Origin: Microstegium vimineum
Taxonomy: Eukaryota; Streptophyta; Magnoliopsida; Poales; Poaceae
Reading direction: 5' to 3'
NCBI GenBank assembly: GCA_022036555.1
Contig: CM039133.1
Coordinates: 1,553,184 to 1,617,183, forward strand
DNA length: 64,000 nucleotides
In this document: positions 11,400 to 24,050 of the stretch, piece by piece
Layout of the letters: each line of letters begins with the position of its first letter
Numbering within the stretch: position 1 is the stretch's first letter
Program-made: the position numbers and the translations under genes
The notes under the pieces: model-generated
The model's database searches: none
What the model was told of the DNA's origin: nothing
What the model saw: only the letters and a program-made list of their open reading frames with translations

Positions 11400-12019
11400 T
11401 AAGGGACCACCATTTTGCTCCATATAATAGGGACACCGCCCACTCCAAAATTTTTTTTCGAGATCCACTTACAGGCGTAGACGCTCACATACATAAGCGT
11501 ACACTCACCTATATGAACGTACGCACCTACACTTTACTTCTATGAGCACCTCTAAAAAACTGAGTTGGACTGACAAATCTCAAGATTGACGAAGTTACCA
11601 TAGACACCTCGCTATCGACGAATACGTCATATACCACTGAAAGAATAACACCGTTAAATCCTGGAATTAATCCAAGAAAATACGAGCACACATTCACTGG
11701 TTTTTTTGAAATACTTAAACCTTCTTTAGAATATAAACCATATTACGCGTGTATTTTTTCCACTTCAATAAATAATAATGTATATGTATGTGTGCATATC
11801 GGTTTGACCATTTTTATATTTTTTATTTTAAGATACTCTACATCTTACTACGTGTTTATTTAAAAAAACCTATATTTTTATTATTTTAATGTAATCTTAT
11901 TGTAGTATAGTATATTGAATAAGCATAGTTATATATTTGATGTAAATACTACCAAGTTGGTCTAGTATGATCATAGGCATACACTTTGTCGGGCCATACG
12001 TACCTAAACTTGAGATTAT
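11400..12019. other. Non-coding AT-rich DNA
   Basis: Former target region of the hAT element followed by AT-rich sequence. No gene seen. Confidence 0.45.
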
Positions 12020-12260
12020 AGGAAACAATTTCCTATATATATACTGTGTACATGTAGGTTTGTTCGGCTGTGATTAAAAGCCGCGGTTCTAGCCACACAG
12101 GTACCCAAGCCTATATTATTGGGAAAATAGGAAATAAAGCCGAAAAGGATATCCTATGAGCTGTGAAAAATTCAGGCCAACTTTCGTACATTTATGTATG
12201 AAAAGGATACCCATTTCTCTCCCCGCCCGGGCCCAACAAGGCCCAACTCTCCCACCTTTA
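12020..12260 (+). repeat. Duplicated block A2 (partner at 45400-45620)
   Basis: Aligns by eye with 45400-45620 in the same orientation: GTGTACATGTAGG, CTATATTATTGGG, the GAGCTGTGAAAAATTCAG segment, CTCCCCGCCC and AACAAGGCCCAACT are shared in order. It is non-coding in both copies. Confidence 0.75.
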
Positions 12261-12589
12261 TTTGATCAAAGTGGCCAAGCGGCCTCCCTCTCCCCTAAAA
12301 AAAGATTACATCGTCACGATGTACTAGGCCCGTTGCAGCCCATGCTCATGCAGCGCGCTCCCAGAGTCCACGACTTTCTCCGTGCGCTGTTTTTTTTATT
12401 TTTCCTATTTCGTGCCTACCATGCATAATGTTTGGAAAGTTAAAAAGTTGTATTTCCTAAATCAAGTTTTAAAAATAAATATCGATTGCACCATTGTGTC
12501 TTACAATAAATTCTTCAAATTAAGATCACACTTAGGTATATTTAGGGAAACAAATTATTTACATGTATAATACGGAATATCATAAATAC

Positions 12590-12835
12590 ATAGGAGAATA
12601 TTACATTAACGCTATATGAACGTCACAATAATATAGCATAGAACATCATATGTATACGGCATGAACATACACATATCATCAAATACAAAAAAAATAGTGA
12701 AGTAACTAATTATAGCAAAAAAAATAGGAAAAAATAATAATGAACATCACAAAATATATCATAAAACATTAATGTTTACTATTGAACATCACAAATATAT
12801 CGAAGAACATCATATGAACATACACATTTTGATGG
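12590..12835. repeat. Degenerate tandem repeat of GAACATCACA-type units
   Basis: Phrases such as GAACATCACAAATATATC, GAACATCATATG and GAACATACACAT recur four to six times over about 245 bases, separated by A-rich sequence. No coding potential. Confidence 0.6.
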
Positions 12836-12839
12836 TGTG

Positions 12840-13436
12840 ACAGGATGGTCCACGCGAATAGTCAGAGCCCTAATTATGCAGTTTTATGCAATGCTTGTTT
12901 TCAAACCAAGATTAAGACGCAAATCATGCTCTTTTTTTAGATAATGGATAAAATATTCAGCCTCTACATTCAGGGATGTACACAGCCAAATAAAACAAAC
13001 GACAAGTCCCAAAGAAAAAACAAGCCATGGTCTTAAACAATGACCAGAAAACTAGATGATGATGATGATGATGATTAACATGCCATGATCGGGTCGTGGA
13101 AATATAATGGAAAGCATGATTTGTGGTAAGCGGCATGGTATTTTGCATGAGAATCAGCTTCATCTTCTTCTGCAAACAACAGAATTCACAAGTGCCACTA
13201 ATGCTTGCAACGGCTCATGGACAAATACAGAATTTTGTAGTAATAAAAGAAGAAAACTTGTTCTCCCGAGAAGCTAGCCCAAGTTTATATGGGCGGGTTT
13301 TTGAAACCATGGTAATATATATTAAAGGTTACACTTTTGGTCTTTATTTGGGATTGCAGTCATGACAAGTCATGTTACAGTTTGTGGGCTGACGAAACAG
13401 AGTGCCCTCATGGTTGACCAGTACAGGAGTACAAAA
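12840..13436. other. 3' flank of the receptor kinase
   Basis: Downstream of the minus-strand receptor kinase stop codon. It contains a (GAT)n trinucleotide run near 13054-13075. No further gene seen; part is probably the 3' untranslated region. Confidence 0.45.
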
Positions 13437-15927
13437 TTAACTACTGAGAGGAACTGTTATCAATCTGGTTTTCATAGTTCTCGTGATATTTATTTCCATA
13501 AGCAGAAAATAATGATCCAAATTTAACAGTAAATTATGATCAGTACGTGGTAGAGTTTCTTCAATCCGTTCTGACTCCAGCACACCAATGGATTCAGTTT
13601 CATTAAGCGTTGAACCATTGGTCCCAATTGAATCACTCTCTCTGGAGTGTGACATGGTCTCCAGTTGCAGGCTCTCCCTTAATCCCTCCGCAACCTCAGA
13701 CATTGTGGGGCGGTCCTTTCCTGCCAGCTCCGTGCAACGAAGTGCCAATTCGGCAACCGTCCACAGGGAGTTGACATCACAATTTCCTTTTATCCTTGGG
13801 TCAGTAACATTCTCGATATCTCCTTCAGAGAGTCTCCCTCGCACCCAATGCGCAAGGTTGGTTCTTTCAGTGTTGTTCACAGTGATGATAGCTGGACGGC
13901 CTGTGATGAGCACCAAGAGAACAACGCCAAAGCTGAAAACATCGCTCTTCTCACTCAAATGAGAGGTGTTATAGTATCTACACATGGTAAATAGTTACAT
14001 TAGAATCTTCAAAATATCGACGTGCACAAACGATTTCCCTTGGAATGGTAAAATACTAGGCTCAAAATAAAGAATGCATACTCAGGGTCTAAGTATCCAA
14101 GAGTACCCGCTGGTCGGGTGGTAGTGTGTTTTTGTTTCACTGCTGAAAGCCCTTGTCAGCCCAAAATCAGCTATCTTTGCCTCCATGTTTGAAGTTAGGA
14201 GGATATTTTGGATCTTCACATCTCTATGTATTAAAGGAGGGCTGCATGATTTGTGCAAGTATTCCAGTCCTACAAGCCATTTAAAAATGAATGAAAACCA
14301 TACAAAGTTAAATGTACAGTGTTGAATTAATATTCTGAACCCAGATGGGCTGCTGCCCATATTTGCAAAATACAAAACTTGTGTACCATAGGCAGAGTCC
14401 AACGCAATCTTAAGGCGTTGTGGCCAAGTTAGGTGGAATTCAGCATGACTAACTTCCTTGCCTGCAAACAAAACAGGGGAATACAGTACAATGATTGGCT
14501 GCTAGCCTAGTCCAATGCAAGTTCAAAATATAAATTTTCAGTATAAATTCAGGGTTAGTTGTGTCATATTTTCCATGGAAGAACTCTCCTGTTTCGTCCG
14601 TGACATTCTCACATGGCATTTATGTTCTAGCTTACACTCAAACAATCACTTATTCCTTTATGCCATGGCCTGGCACTTAGGCTTGCTAATGCCATGGAAC
14701 TCTCCCCACATTCCACAACCCACATCAAATTAGTTCTTTCAAGCCCAAGCCCAAAGCTATGACTAAATCCCACCCCACCAATATGCTAGTACATATGTAC
14801 CCAACCCAACCTACTAATAAGTTCAACCTGTAAAAAGGCAAGATGTGACTGGTAAAAGATTATTGCTGTTGAAAACTATAACCATTGTATGTATATTAGT
14901 TATTTTTGTGTGAAATACTAACAATCATTGGAGGTTGATTTATTTTTGTACTAATGAAGGTATTATGCGCAAAATTCGTCATTCGAGTTGGAGGATTTAG
15001 TATTGTACTCATATACACTATGTAGGTATAGTACAAAATTACGAACCTTTCAGCCAGTTCTCTAGGTTTCCACCACCCATGTATTCATAAACAAGACCTA
15101 AATGTTTCCGATCCTTGCAACAACCAATTAAGGTCACCAGATTTTTGTGATGAACCTTGGCTAAGTGCCGAGCCTGCAATATATATAATATTTCCAAGAA
15201 ATTATATGATGACTGACGACATATATATCCTTCTAATTGGTGTGCACAACATTAGTAATGATATATCACACAAGTAATGTACTGAATCAGCAGGTAGGTG
15301 CACGTGTACCTCAGCCAAAAACTCTGTATTCCCTTGTGATGATGTTTGTGACCTCATCTTGACAGCAACAAGAGTTCCATCCTCCTGCTTGCCACTGTAG
15401 ACAAGGCCAAACCCACCCTTCCCAATTATGTTTTTGAAGTCATCAGTGATGACTCTGAGTTCCTTGTACTTGAATCTCCGGCTCTCAAATGGACTAGAAG
15501 CACGAGCCCCACCTTACCACACAATTAATAGTCGATTTTCATGTTTTAACTATTATATATGGAATCGATATCAAATTGTAACCATCCAATGATTCAGAAA
15601 ATTAAGTTCCCCTAGCAAAGACAAAAATACCATAATTAAACTAGACTAGTTTATTTACCTTGTCTTTTCTTTCTTTGATGCCAAATGATGAGTAGAACTA
15701 CAGCCACAATGATAATAGCTCCAGCAACTGGAGCAATAATCTCAGCTATAAGTATTGTCTTGCGCTTCCTCCTCGGGTTTGGAATGGGGTCACAAGTATG
15801 ATTTGTACATAGGTTTGGATTGTTGTCAACCCTAGAAAACACAATATTCATTTGTGAAAGATTGTACTCAGTTTCGTACCGTTCCAAATTATAAGATGTT
15901 TTGGCTTTTTTAAATATACATTGTTTT

Positions 15928-15929
<2 letters not shown>

Positions 15930-15973
<44 letters not shown>
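15930..15973. repeat. (TA)n microsatellite in receptor kinase intron 7
   Basis: About 44 bases of uninterrupted TA just upstream, on the minus strand, of the transmembrane exon. Confidence 0.95.
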
Positions 15974-15976
<3 letters not shown>

Positions 15977-16176
15977 TAGTAAAAATTATGTATCTAGAAA
16001 AAAAAATGTCTCATAATTTGGAATGGATGTATGTAAATAGCTAGACTATAATGAAGTGATAAAAACCTGTTCACCAATTGCTGCCAAGATCCTGTTATTT
16101 TTTTTAGATAATGTAAAAGGTCCTGTTATACAGTCGAGATTTCACTATATGACAGTTAGCCTGGCTATTATTAAAA

Positions 16177-16805
16177 GGAAAATGTATAATTTTACCCCCT
16201 CAACTTTGAACTACGTCCGTTTTTCCTCTTTGAACTATGAAACTAGGAATCTTTCCTCCTCCAACATTGAAAACCATTCGTTTTACCTTCTTGGCCGGTT
16301 TTGGACAGTGATTTTATCTATTTTCTTTTTTTATTTATTTTGGCTGAATTTTTGAAAAAAAATCATAGTAAATCATAGAAAATCATAAAATAGAAAATCA
16401 ATTTTGTTGGACTCGACATAAGTAGATCTATACAATGAACATATAATATGTTATGGTTTAGTACAAATTTCAATTAATCATAGAGTAGTATAGATTTAAA
16501 GTTGCAACAAAAACTTTATACTAAAGCATACTATATTATATATTCACTATATAGATCTACTCAGGTGGGTTCTAACAAACTTGAATTTTCTATTTTATGA
16601 TTTTTTATGATTTACTATGGTTTTTTTAAAAAAAAACATCCAAAATAAATAAAAAAGGTAATAAGACAAAACTACTGTCCAAAACTGCGAGGGAGGTAAA
16701 ACGAACGGTTTTCAAATTTGGAGGAGGAAAGATTTCTGGTTTCATAGTTTAGGAAGGAAAAATGAATGCAGTCTAAAGTTGAGGGAGTAAAATTGGACTT
16801 TTTCC
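16177..16805. mobile_element. Mutator-type fold-back MITE, 629 bp
   Basis: A 9-bp direct repeat TTATTAAAA stands at 16168-16176 and 16806-16814, the target-site length of Mutator-like elements. The ends (GGAAAATGTATAATTTTAC; right end GTAAAATTGGACTTTTTCC) are inverted, and the inverted similarity extends over roughly 200 bases per arm, including TCAACTTTGAACTACGTCCG against its diverged complement. No coding capacity. It sits in intron 7 of the receptor kinase. Confidence 0.9.
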
Positions 16806-17049
16806 TTATTAAAATAAAATATGTAGTATACATGTACTACCTACGTTCCTAAAAGAATGCAACTATGAGAACCATGCCGGTGAAATAAGCTCATATTTAA
16901 CTAACTTTATGTTAAATAGTATTAATATTTATGTCTCTAAATAATTCTATTATGAAAATATATTCTATAACTAATCTAATGATACTAATTTCATATCATG
17001 ATTTTTTTTTTGGAGACGGAGGTAGTTTTAGTTGTTGACCAACATTGAA

Positions 17050-17066
17050 CCCCCCCCCCCCCCCCC
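17050..17066. repeat. Poly(C) tract
   Basis: A run of about 17 C in receptor kinase intron 7. Such tracts are often misread, so its exact length is uncertain. Confidence 0.9.
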
Positions 17067-18645
17067 TCATCCATAGTTCCATATATAATTTAGAGTGCGA
17101 TTGAGGGGAAGGCTAAAAACTTCAGTTCTGGCAGACTTAATAAGAAGTAAAGATATTAAGTTACTAGGTTACCTCTTTTCAGTAAAACAACCCTGAGAGT
17201 ACTAAATAAATTAATATTCAAAGATGCCATTTAGGACCACATATAATAAATTACACTGCATCAAGGGGCTAGGCTAATAATGGAATAGTTTAAGAAACAT
17301 ATGAATTAAATGATATACATATAATCCGATTTGGAAACCATGCACATTCTTTTTTGTAAGACTGTGCTATATTAAGTGCTATTAACAGATTCCATAAAGT
17401 GATACAATACAAAAAGATAAACTGCAAGCAGGTGAAACAGTGTGAACCTTAGTGTCAGCACTCCTAGCTGAGATCTTTGTAGCAAATTATTAGGTATTGA
17501 TCCACTGAGGTTGTTGCTTGACAAATCTCTGCAAAAGAAGAGAAAGTAAACATAAAAAGAGGAGTTTTAAGCATTATGGTTTACAGTATGCAGGTCAATC
17601 ATCAGTAAGGCTTACAAAAATGTAAGTGATGGCAGTTGACCTAGAAAATCAGGTATTGGTCCAGCCAGATTGTTGTGAGACAGATCCCTGGGGATCATAA
17701 AAAGCAAAATGAAACATTAAAAAAACACTCAATAGCTTCAACTTTTGGACTTGGGACAAGTATGTAGAAGCTTACACCCCTATATATGGTATCTAACTTT
17801 ACAAAAACAGATATATGACATGATCACATGAAACATGGCAAGAGTAGGCACACTGAGGCTGTGTTTTCCCTGTGATCTTCCAGCTTCTTCCTAGGCTTTA
17901 AACAGTAATCTATTATCCTGGTTATTTGTTTAACAAATCAAGCCTACATATTAATTCATAAGATCTAGAAATTATCACATTAATATGATGAAAGAGAAGT
18001 AACTCATTAAATGTTTCATCAACACTACCAGTATATTAGCCTAGAAACACCCTTATACATGTTTCTTTGTAGCCGACATATATGCCACTCCCATTACATA
18101 AAAGTTAATCCAAAAATGTTCTTATACCTATTTTATAACTACTCATACAATTATTAAATAAAAAATGAAATCAACTATGTTTTTGCACCTTCATAGATTT
18201 AAGAGTTTAAAGTTGGCCTTAAAAAGATAGCTTCATAGTTGCAATAAAAAAATCATGTAAAATGTAGTAGAAAAGGAAAAAACTTAGTTCAATTTATTAA
18301 AAGTTTAAAAAATAAACATAGGAAATGGCTTCTTAGTGTTGTCAAAATGATCGACACAATACGTTATTCTACAACCTGCTGCTGAATAATAAAATCAACA
18401 TTCAACAAGATATTTTTTTACAATACAATAAATATTGTTGTTTTGGGGAAAACTTTGAAACTGTAAAGGACATACAAGTGCTGGAGCAATGATAGTTGAC
18501 CAAAGGATGGATCAATTTCACCAATTAATCCGCTAGATGACATATATCTGCAGGAATGTTGAACCAAACATCTCAAAAAATTGAAGTCCTCGTCTTATTT
18601 TTTTCCTCTATTAGTTTTCCATGTAATTAATAACTCTACATGATA

Positions 18646-18880
18646 CTCCCTCCATTCCAAATTACAATTCATTTGACTTTTTTAACCTCAAATTTGACCA
18701 CTCGTTTTATTTAATTTTTTGTGCAAAATATTACTTCTTTTGTTGTGGCTTGCTTATATAATAAATGCTCTACAAAAATGACTTAAATTTGATCATATTT
18801 GCATAAATTTTTTGAATAAGACAAGTGGTCAAACTTAGAGTCAAAAAAGTCAAACGAATTATAATTTGAAACGGAGAGAG
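18646..18880. mobile_element. Stowaway MITE in receptor kinase intron 4
   Basis: CTCCCTCCATTCCAAATTA at the left and a complementary AATTTGAAACGGAGAGAG right end, flanked by TA on both sides (18644-18645, 18881-18882). 235 bp, AT-rich and non-coding, typical of Tc1/Mariner-derived Stowaway elements. Confidence 0.9.
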
Positions 18881-19379
18881 TACTTTAAAACATATGAATC
18901 AAGTGAAATTATTGTTTGTTGAGAACTTACAACGCAGTTATTCTCGAAGGAGCATTGGGAGTGTAGCTACAGTTCAAACCAACCCACGCAAAAGCTATGG
19001 GGGAACAGGGATCTCCTGCCCAATTTCTCTTAACGGAAAACTTTGTCTGGATGGTCATCATTGCAGTTGCTAATTAAGAAGGAAAAAATAAAAAAACAAT
19101 GAAAAAGATCATCAAGAAGATCAATCGAAAGTTTAGTCAAGAACTAATAATTGAACAAAAATGCATGGATGCTGAAACATATTTAGATGGACATTTATAC
19201 AAAACACTAGATGGTAATATTCATAAGATATTGGTCTATTGTACTTACTCACATCCCTTGATTGACTCATTTTAGTTTATCACTAGCTAGAAAATGTGAC
19301 ATCCAATCTAGATTCGAATTTGGCCCATAGAGGCCCATGATCATATTAATGATACATTATGGAGGGTTTAGGTCATGTT

Positions 19380-20250
19380 TGGTTGGACTATATGGCTTTT
19401 GGAAAAGCAGTTGTGAGATGTGGCTTTTGGAAAAGTAGTTGTCAGAAAGGCAAAAGTCGTTTTGTTTAGCACCTATGGTTGTGAAAAAACTCTTGAGCAG
19501 AACCCACATGTAATCTACAGCCCACAGCTCTCAACTCTCTCCCGATGACACCAGTGAGAGGACAGCCCCAGGGACTGTCGAAGCAGGGAGAGAGAAAGGC
19601 CCCACGGGATGTGATGTTGGGGAGACCTCACCACCAAGGCCAGTGCCACTCACCCACCGCTATCGGAGGAACACGTTGGGGACACACCATCGATCGGAGC
19701 TATGTTGGCATGACTAGAAGCCATTCGTCGATGCGACCGGAGGAGCTTGTGGTGGGCCATGCCATCAAGGCCAGCCATGTCGTGCGAGTCGGAGGAAAGA
19801 GTCGGAGACTGCTAATGTGAGGAGAGGGCGCTCCTGCGGGTGTCTGGCCTGCAACGGTGTGTCTCCGTTTCTTTGCGATGCGAACAGAAGGGAAAAGGGA
19901 AATTGATTCTCATATAGCCAGTGGCACATGGGTAATTTTTGGGCTTAAAAGCCAGTGAAAGCAGGAGAGGTGCTTTTGGATTTGTATTGTAGTGAAATAT
20001 GCTTTTGGGCAAAAGCACATGTGACTTTTGTGTCCTTTTGGTTGGTTTTTGCATTTTGCAAGCAAAACTATGTTGGAAAGCCTAACTGAACAGGACTTTG
20101 GTCCGTTCTTGATTTTTCAAGGTGGGTTAGACCAACATATAAAGCTTCAAGAGTCCACCTGTCATCCCTGTGTTAATCCTTTCAGTGAAGCGAGGACGAT
20201 GATAGATGTGGTTCGCTCAGCATATATATGAGCCGTTTGAACTCTAGAGC
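19380..20250. other. Receptor kinase intron 3 sequence with GCTTTTGG-rich ends
   Basis: Both sides of this stretch carry repeated GCTTTTGGAAAAG/GGCAAAAG words (19385-19460; 19930-20050) around a GC-richer core. It may be an unclassified transposon, but I cannot set its ends or find a target duplication. Confidence 0.35.
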
Positions 20251-20273
20251 ATTATAAAAATAATAATAACATA

Positions 20274-20533
20274 CTCCCTTCGTACCAAAATAGATGGCAT
20301 TATGGGATGCGTGCCGGTCAAACTTTCTCAACTTTGACTAGATTTGTAGAAAATACATTCAACATTTATACTTCCAAATAAGTTTCTTATGAAAGTATAT
20401 TCAAAGATCTATCTAATGATACTAATTTTATATTATAAATATTAATATTTTTTAATATATAATTAATCAAAGTTAAAAAAAAAGATTGACTTCTCGAAAA
20501 ACAAGAATGACATCTATTTTGGGACAGAGGGGG
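20274..20533. mobile_element. Stowaway MITE in receptor kinase intron 3
   Basis: CTCCCTTCGTACCAAAATAG at the left and CTATTTTGGGACAGAGGGGG at the right, flanked by TA (20272-20273, 20534-20535). 260 bp, non-coding. Confidence 0.9.
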
Positions 20534-22589
20534 TAATGTTTACATACAGGAGTTACAGCAACACTACTCTCACTTCAATGCATACAATAATACAAATGTT
20601 TGATTTCATTTTGATAGTCCTTGTCATCATTTTATACCAAAAATATCTAGCACCTATAACTAATTATTTAGTAATCTAGTTGAAAAAAAATAGAGGGAAT
20701 CTGGGCAGCCAATGGCTAAAAGATTGTTACCATCAAAATTATATACTCGTGAATGTGAATTTCAATCAGTATGGAACTAAGAAGGTACATCCAATTGCTT
20801 ATACTTCTTCATAGCAGGGAGAGAGCTGAAGTATCGAGGGGTTAAATTAAGTGCAAACTTTAATTTACAAGTATTTAATCAAAGTGTATAAGTTCTTTAG
20901 GTAGCAATGTTCAACAAACTTTTAATAATTTTACCGAAATTGTTAGCAAGTTTGTTTGCCTCTTATTAATAACTAATTGCGATGTGGATACAAAGGGAGA
21001 AAAGTATATGTATTAGTTCTAGTAGACAAGGACATACCATCTCCAGAGTCAGTGGCAGATTCATTCAGGGGTCGAACCAAGAATATCTCCATGGCGCTAA
21101 TCAATGGTGGCTTGGAGTTTAAAGCTGGCACAAGGGATATTCCATGACCTCCTGATCCTTGCACAAAACCTGTAAGAACTGTAGTCGCCATTTGCTCTGG
21201 CCTGAAACCATTAGCCAATGTGGTATTATCCAATAGCACATCGAACTGCCGAAACTCGTTCTGTTGTAAAGTCTCCACCTCAGCAAAATAGAGCACAACG
21301 AAGTACTTATCATTGGAATCAACACTCATAGATCCATCCACATTCCAATATAAATCCATTGTTGATGAATTCACTGAAGTGGAAACACTACGCATCATAG
21401 GTGTCATTGGGAGCGTTCCTGACGTTGCCGTTGATAGCATCAGGCACTATTGTCCAGGTAGAAACTTCTTCATACAGCTGCCATGTCCTGTCATAGCGGT
21501 CATCTGGGAACCTTACAAACCAAAAAAACAAACATTGAGCTCTGTGCATGAAAAGCTTTAATTTGTCTATACCATATATAGCTAGCTAGGTCAAAGAGAA
21601 GTTGTGATGCATAAGCTTATAATTACCTAATATGGCGATAGTTAGTTCCAAAGTGGTAGCGATTAGGCCCAAAACCGACGGTGGCACGGAAAAAGCTGAG
21701 CAAAACTAGAGATTGCGTCTCAGTGGAATTGGGGTAAAGATTTGGCTGGAGAAGCCTTATGTCAAGCCCTGCAATGAAAGGAGTTCCAGAGCCTTTGTTG
21801 ACCAAACAGACTTGCAAGTAGTCAGCATGGGACACAGAGATGGTCTCCAATACATATGCTGTAGTTGAATTAACGATCCTCACTGTGGTCCAGTAGTTGA
21901 CCCCAATATAGAGGTCAAATATAGGGAGCTTGTTTAGGGTATCATAGTTCCCATAGCCAAAGATAGCCCTCACTAGGTACTTGTTGGCACCAGGTGCGAG
22001 GGACCTTATTGTGTAGCAATTGCGCGTCCCGTTGGGGAAGTAGCGGATGTTCTTGTACCTGTCGGCAAGATCAGGCTGCATGTTCTCCAGGTACACAGGG
22101 TGGATCAACCCTGCGTCTGTGAAACCCACATCAGCCACATATGTTATGCCTGTCTTGTCATCTGTGTACTTGGGGCTTTCAGTATATCCACAGTCAATGC
22201 TTATAAAGCCTACCAAAAAAAAACAAGAGATAGACATTATTGAAACAAGTCAGCAGAACGTAAGTGTCACAATGTAGCTGTCTTAAGTAGTGCGTAATAG
22301 GGCCTATAACCAAAGTTAATAAATCCATCCCTAGCTAGCTAGGCTCTTATTTGAAGTTATTATATATAAATTCTTCGTTTCTCTGTTACTTGAGATACTA
22401 GTTATGAAAAGAGAGAAACTTTTTCAAGCTTAACAATATAATGGAAATTAACACCAGAGAGGACATTGTTTACCGTGATTATCAAGCTGGGCATGATTAA
22501 CGTCAATGAAGCTCAGACTCGACAAAGACAATAGCAAGATAATCTTGGCCGTCCATAGACATACAAGACGATCTCTTGACAACATTTCT

Positions 22590-24040
22590 TCCTGCGTCGC
22601 CCAGTAGCAGAAACTACAGTGGAGAGCGTAATAACCTGCACCCAGCAGGGGCATGCCATTTGTAGCAACTCATGCCATTGTTCTTGACGCCGAGGTTCCT
22701 CGATGCAAGCACACACATTGCATGGCTTAGCTTAGCCGCATAACCAACAACTTCAAAAATCGTAATATCCGTCGCATCAACGTGCGAACCTAGGCTATGA
22801 CCTCGTCTCTGCACCATCTCGATTCGGCACCAATGAAACGAAGCTATGTGATGCAACTGGAACATTGTTTTTGCTCACCTTTTGGCTAATTAACCAGGCT
22901 CCACCTATAATGCGGTGAGACCAAATCAAAAGCAATGTAGTGCCAAACGGGTGGTGGTTTCAGTTTAATCTGTGTTGCGGTCGCCATCATTCATAACTAG
23001 CTAGGATATATATCACTAAGCTAGCTAGATACGATCAACATTTCACAAGAAAAATAGGATGTAAAAAGGCTCTGAAGAATTTTACATTACTCGTCACGCC
23101 TGCCTGAAAGAAACTGGTCTGTCCATCAACTTGTGCTCGTCTCCGTCATCTTAATTAAGATCAATGGGAAATATCTTGAAACTATTGATGGTCAAGACTG
23201 GTACAGGTAAGTAGAGGTGGCAAAGGAAAAAAATCCATATAGATAAATCCAAATCCGAACCTATCCGAATACAATACAAAATGATTAAATGTCCAGTCCA
23301 ATTGCTCAAGTCCGAATCCATTTGATATTATAAAAAAATACACAACCTGTCTAAGGGGGTAAAACAATCTCGCGTATTGCATTAATAAAGAAGACATTCT
23401 GATTCAGGCCGAGAAAACCTCCTAACCCCTGTCTTACCTATAAACAGTGGTATCATAGCCTAAGTGAGAACAACCATGATCAGGCCGTTGGACCTTAGAC
23501 CCCTGCTTTGACGTGGGACCGACAAGGGGATTTTTCTAACCTAACATGTTCGACTGGTCGTTTTGTGGCTAATAAGTCGGTTGATCCTGTTTTTGGTTGT
23601 TTTGATGTGAGAGAAGAATAATGTACCATGGTTGATAAGCCAACCAATGCAAATAGGGCGATGGTCCGAGGAGTGCTACTCGGACAATCTAACCAACTCA
23701 CCTAGAGGTCTTATATGTCAAAAATTGGACCCATGATTTAAATGTTCATGTTCTCCCCTTAATATTTTAGCAAAACTTGATCAAACGACATTGTATAGAC
23801 TGTTGTGAGTACATATATACATAGCCCCAAACTTGAATTAAAAGTTTGCATTTACACCCTAAATTTTTAACTAGACTGATTAAAATTTGTGGTAGATGAT
23901 TAAGTATCTGCTACTTTATGCAGACCGGTGTGACTAGGTATATAATTGGACCCACATGAAAGTTAGACCCTATAATTAAAACTTTGTGTATGCACCTTAA
24001 ATTTTAGCGAAACTAACTAAAAATTTGTTGGTGATGCATG
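22590..24040. other. 5' flank of the receptor kinase; no further gene seen
   Basis: Contains the receptor kinase upstream region on the minus strand. Short open frames between 22.6 and 23.7 kb lack motifs. No promoter element could be assigned with confidence. Confidence 0.45.
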
Positions 24041-24050
24041 GTTCATAATA

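Larger units (their letters stand above)
13437..22585 (-). pseudogene. Malectin-like/LRR receptor kinase (LRR-I type), 13 exons, frameshifted
   Basis: Minus-strand exons: 22585-22474, 22209-21627, 21511-21038, 19069-18931, 18547-18476, 17687-17616, 17528-17448, 15831-15659, 15512-15310, 15173-15047, 14461-14387, 14269-14082, 13977-13437. All have GT/AG borders and the phases agree. The order is signal peptide (hydrophobic IILLLSLSSLSF), malectin-like domain (starting ISIDCGY), WAGDPC linker and GLNCSY, three LRR exons of 72, 72 and 81 bases, transmembrane helix (APVAGAIIIVAVVLLIIW), then kinase with GKGGFGLVYSG, VAVK, HRDVK, DFG and SDVFSFGV. This is the layout of plant LRR-I receptor kinases at the plasma membrane. 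Two lesions break it: exon 3 runs into TAG at 21390-21388 and resumes one base later, and exon 12 lacks two bases in an ACAC run in the activation loop, after which TTTRPAGTLGYLDPE is readable only in another frame. Allowing for these, the product would be about 945 residues, normal for the family. The catalytic residues themselves are intact, so decay is recent or the lesions are assembly errors. Confidence 0.85.

Noticed and set aside
14082..14269. Kinase exon 12 read as an ordinary intact exon
   Set aside because: One frame is open to the exon end but gives SGYSWILRP where the family has AGTLGYLDPE; the correct residues appear only after shifting by two bases, so a deletion is the better explanation.
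19545..19820. 91-codon plus-strand frame in receptor kinase intron 3
   Set aside because: It lies in a GC-richer patch of a probable transposon within an intron on the opposite strand and has no family signature.
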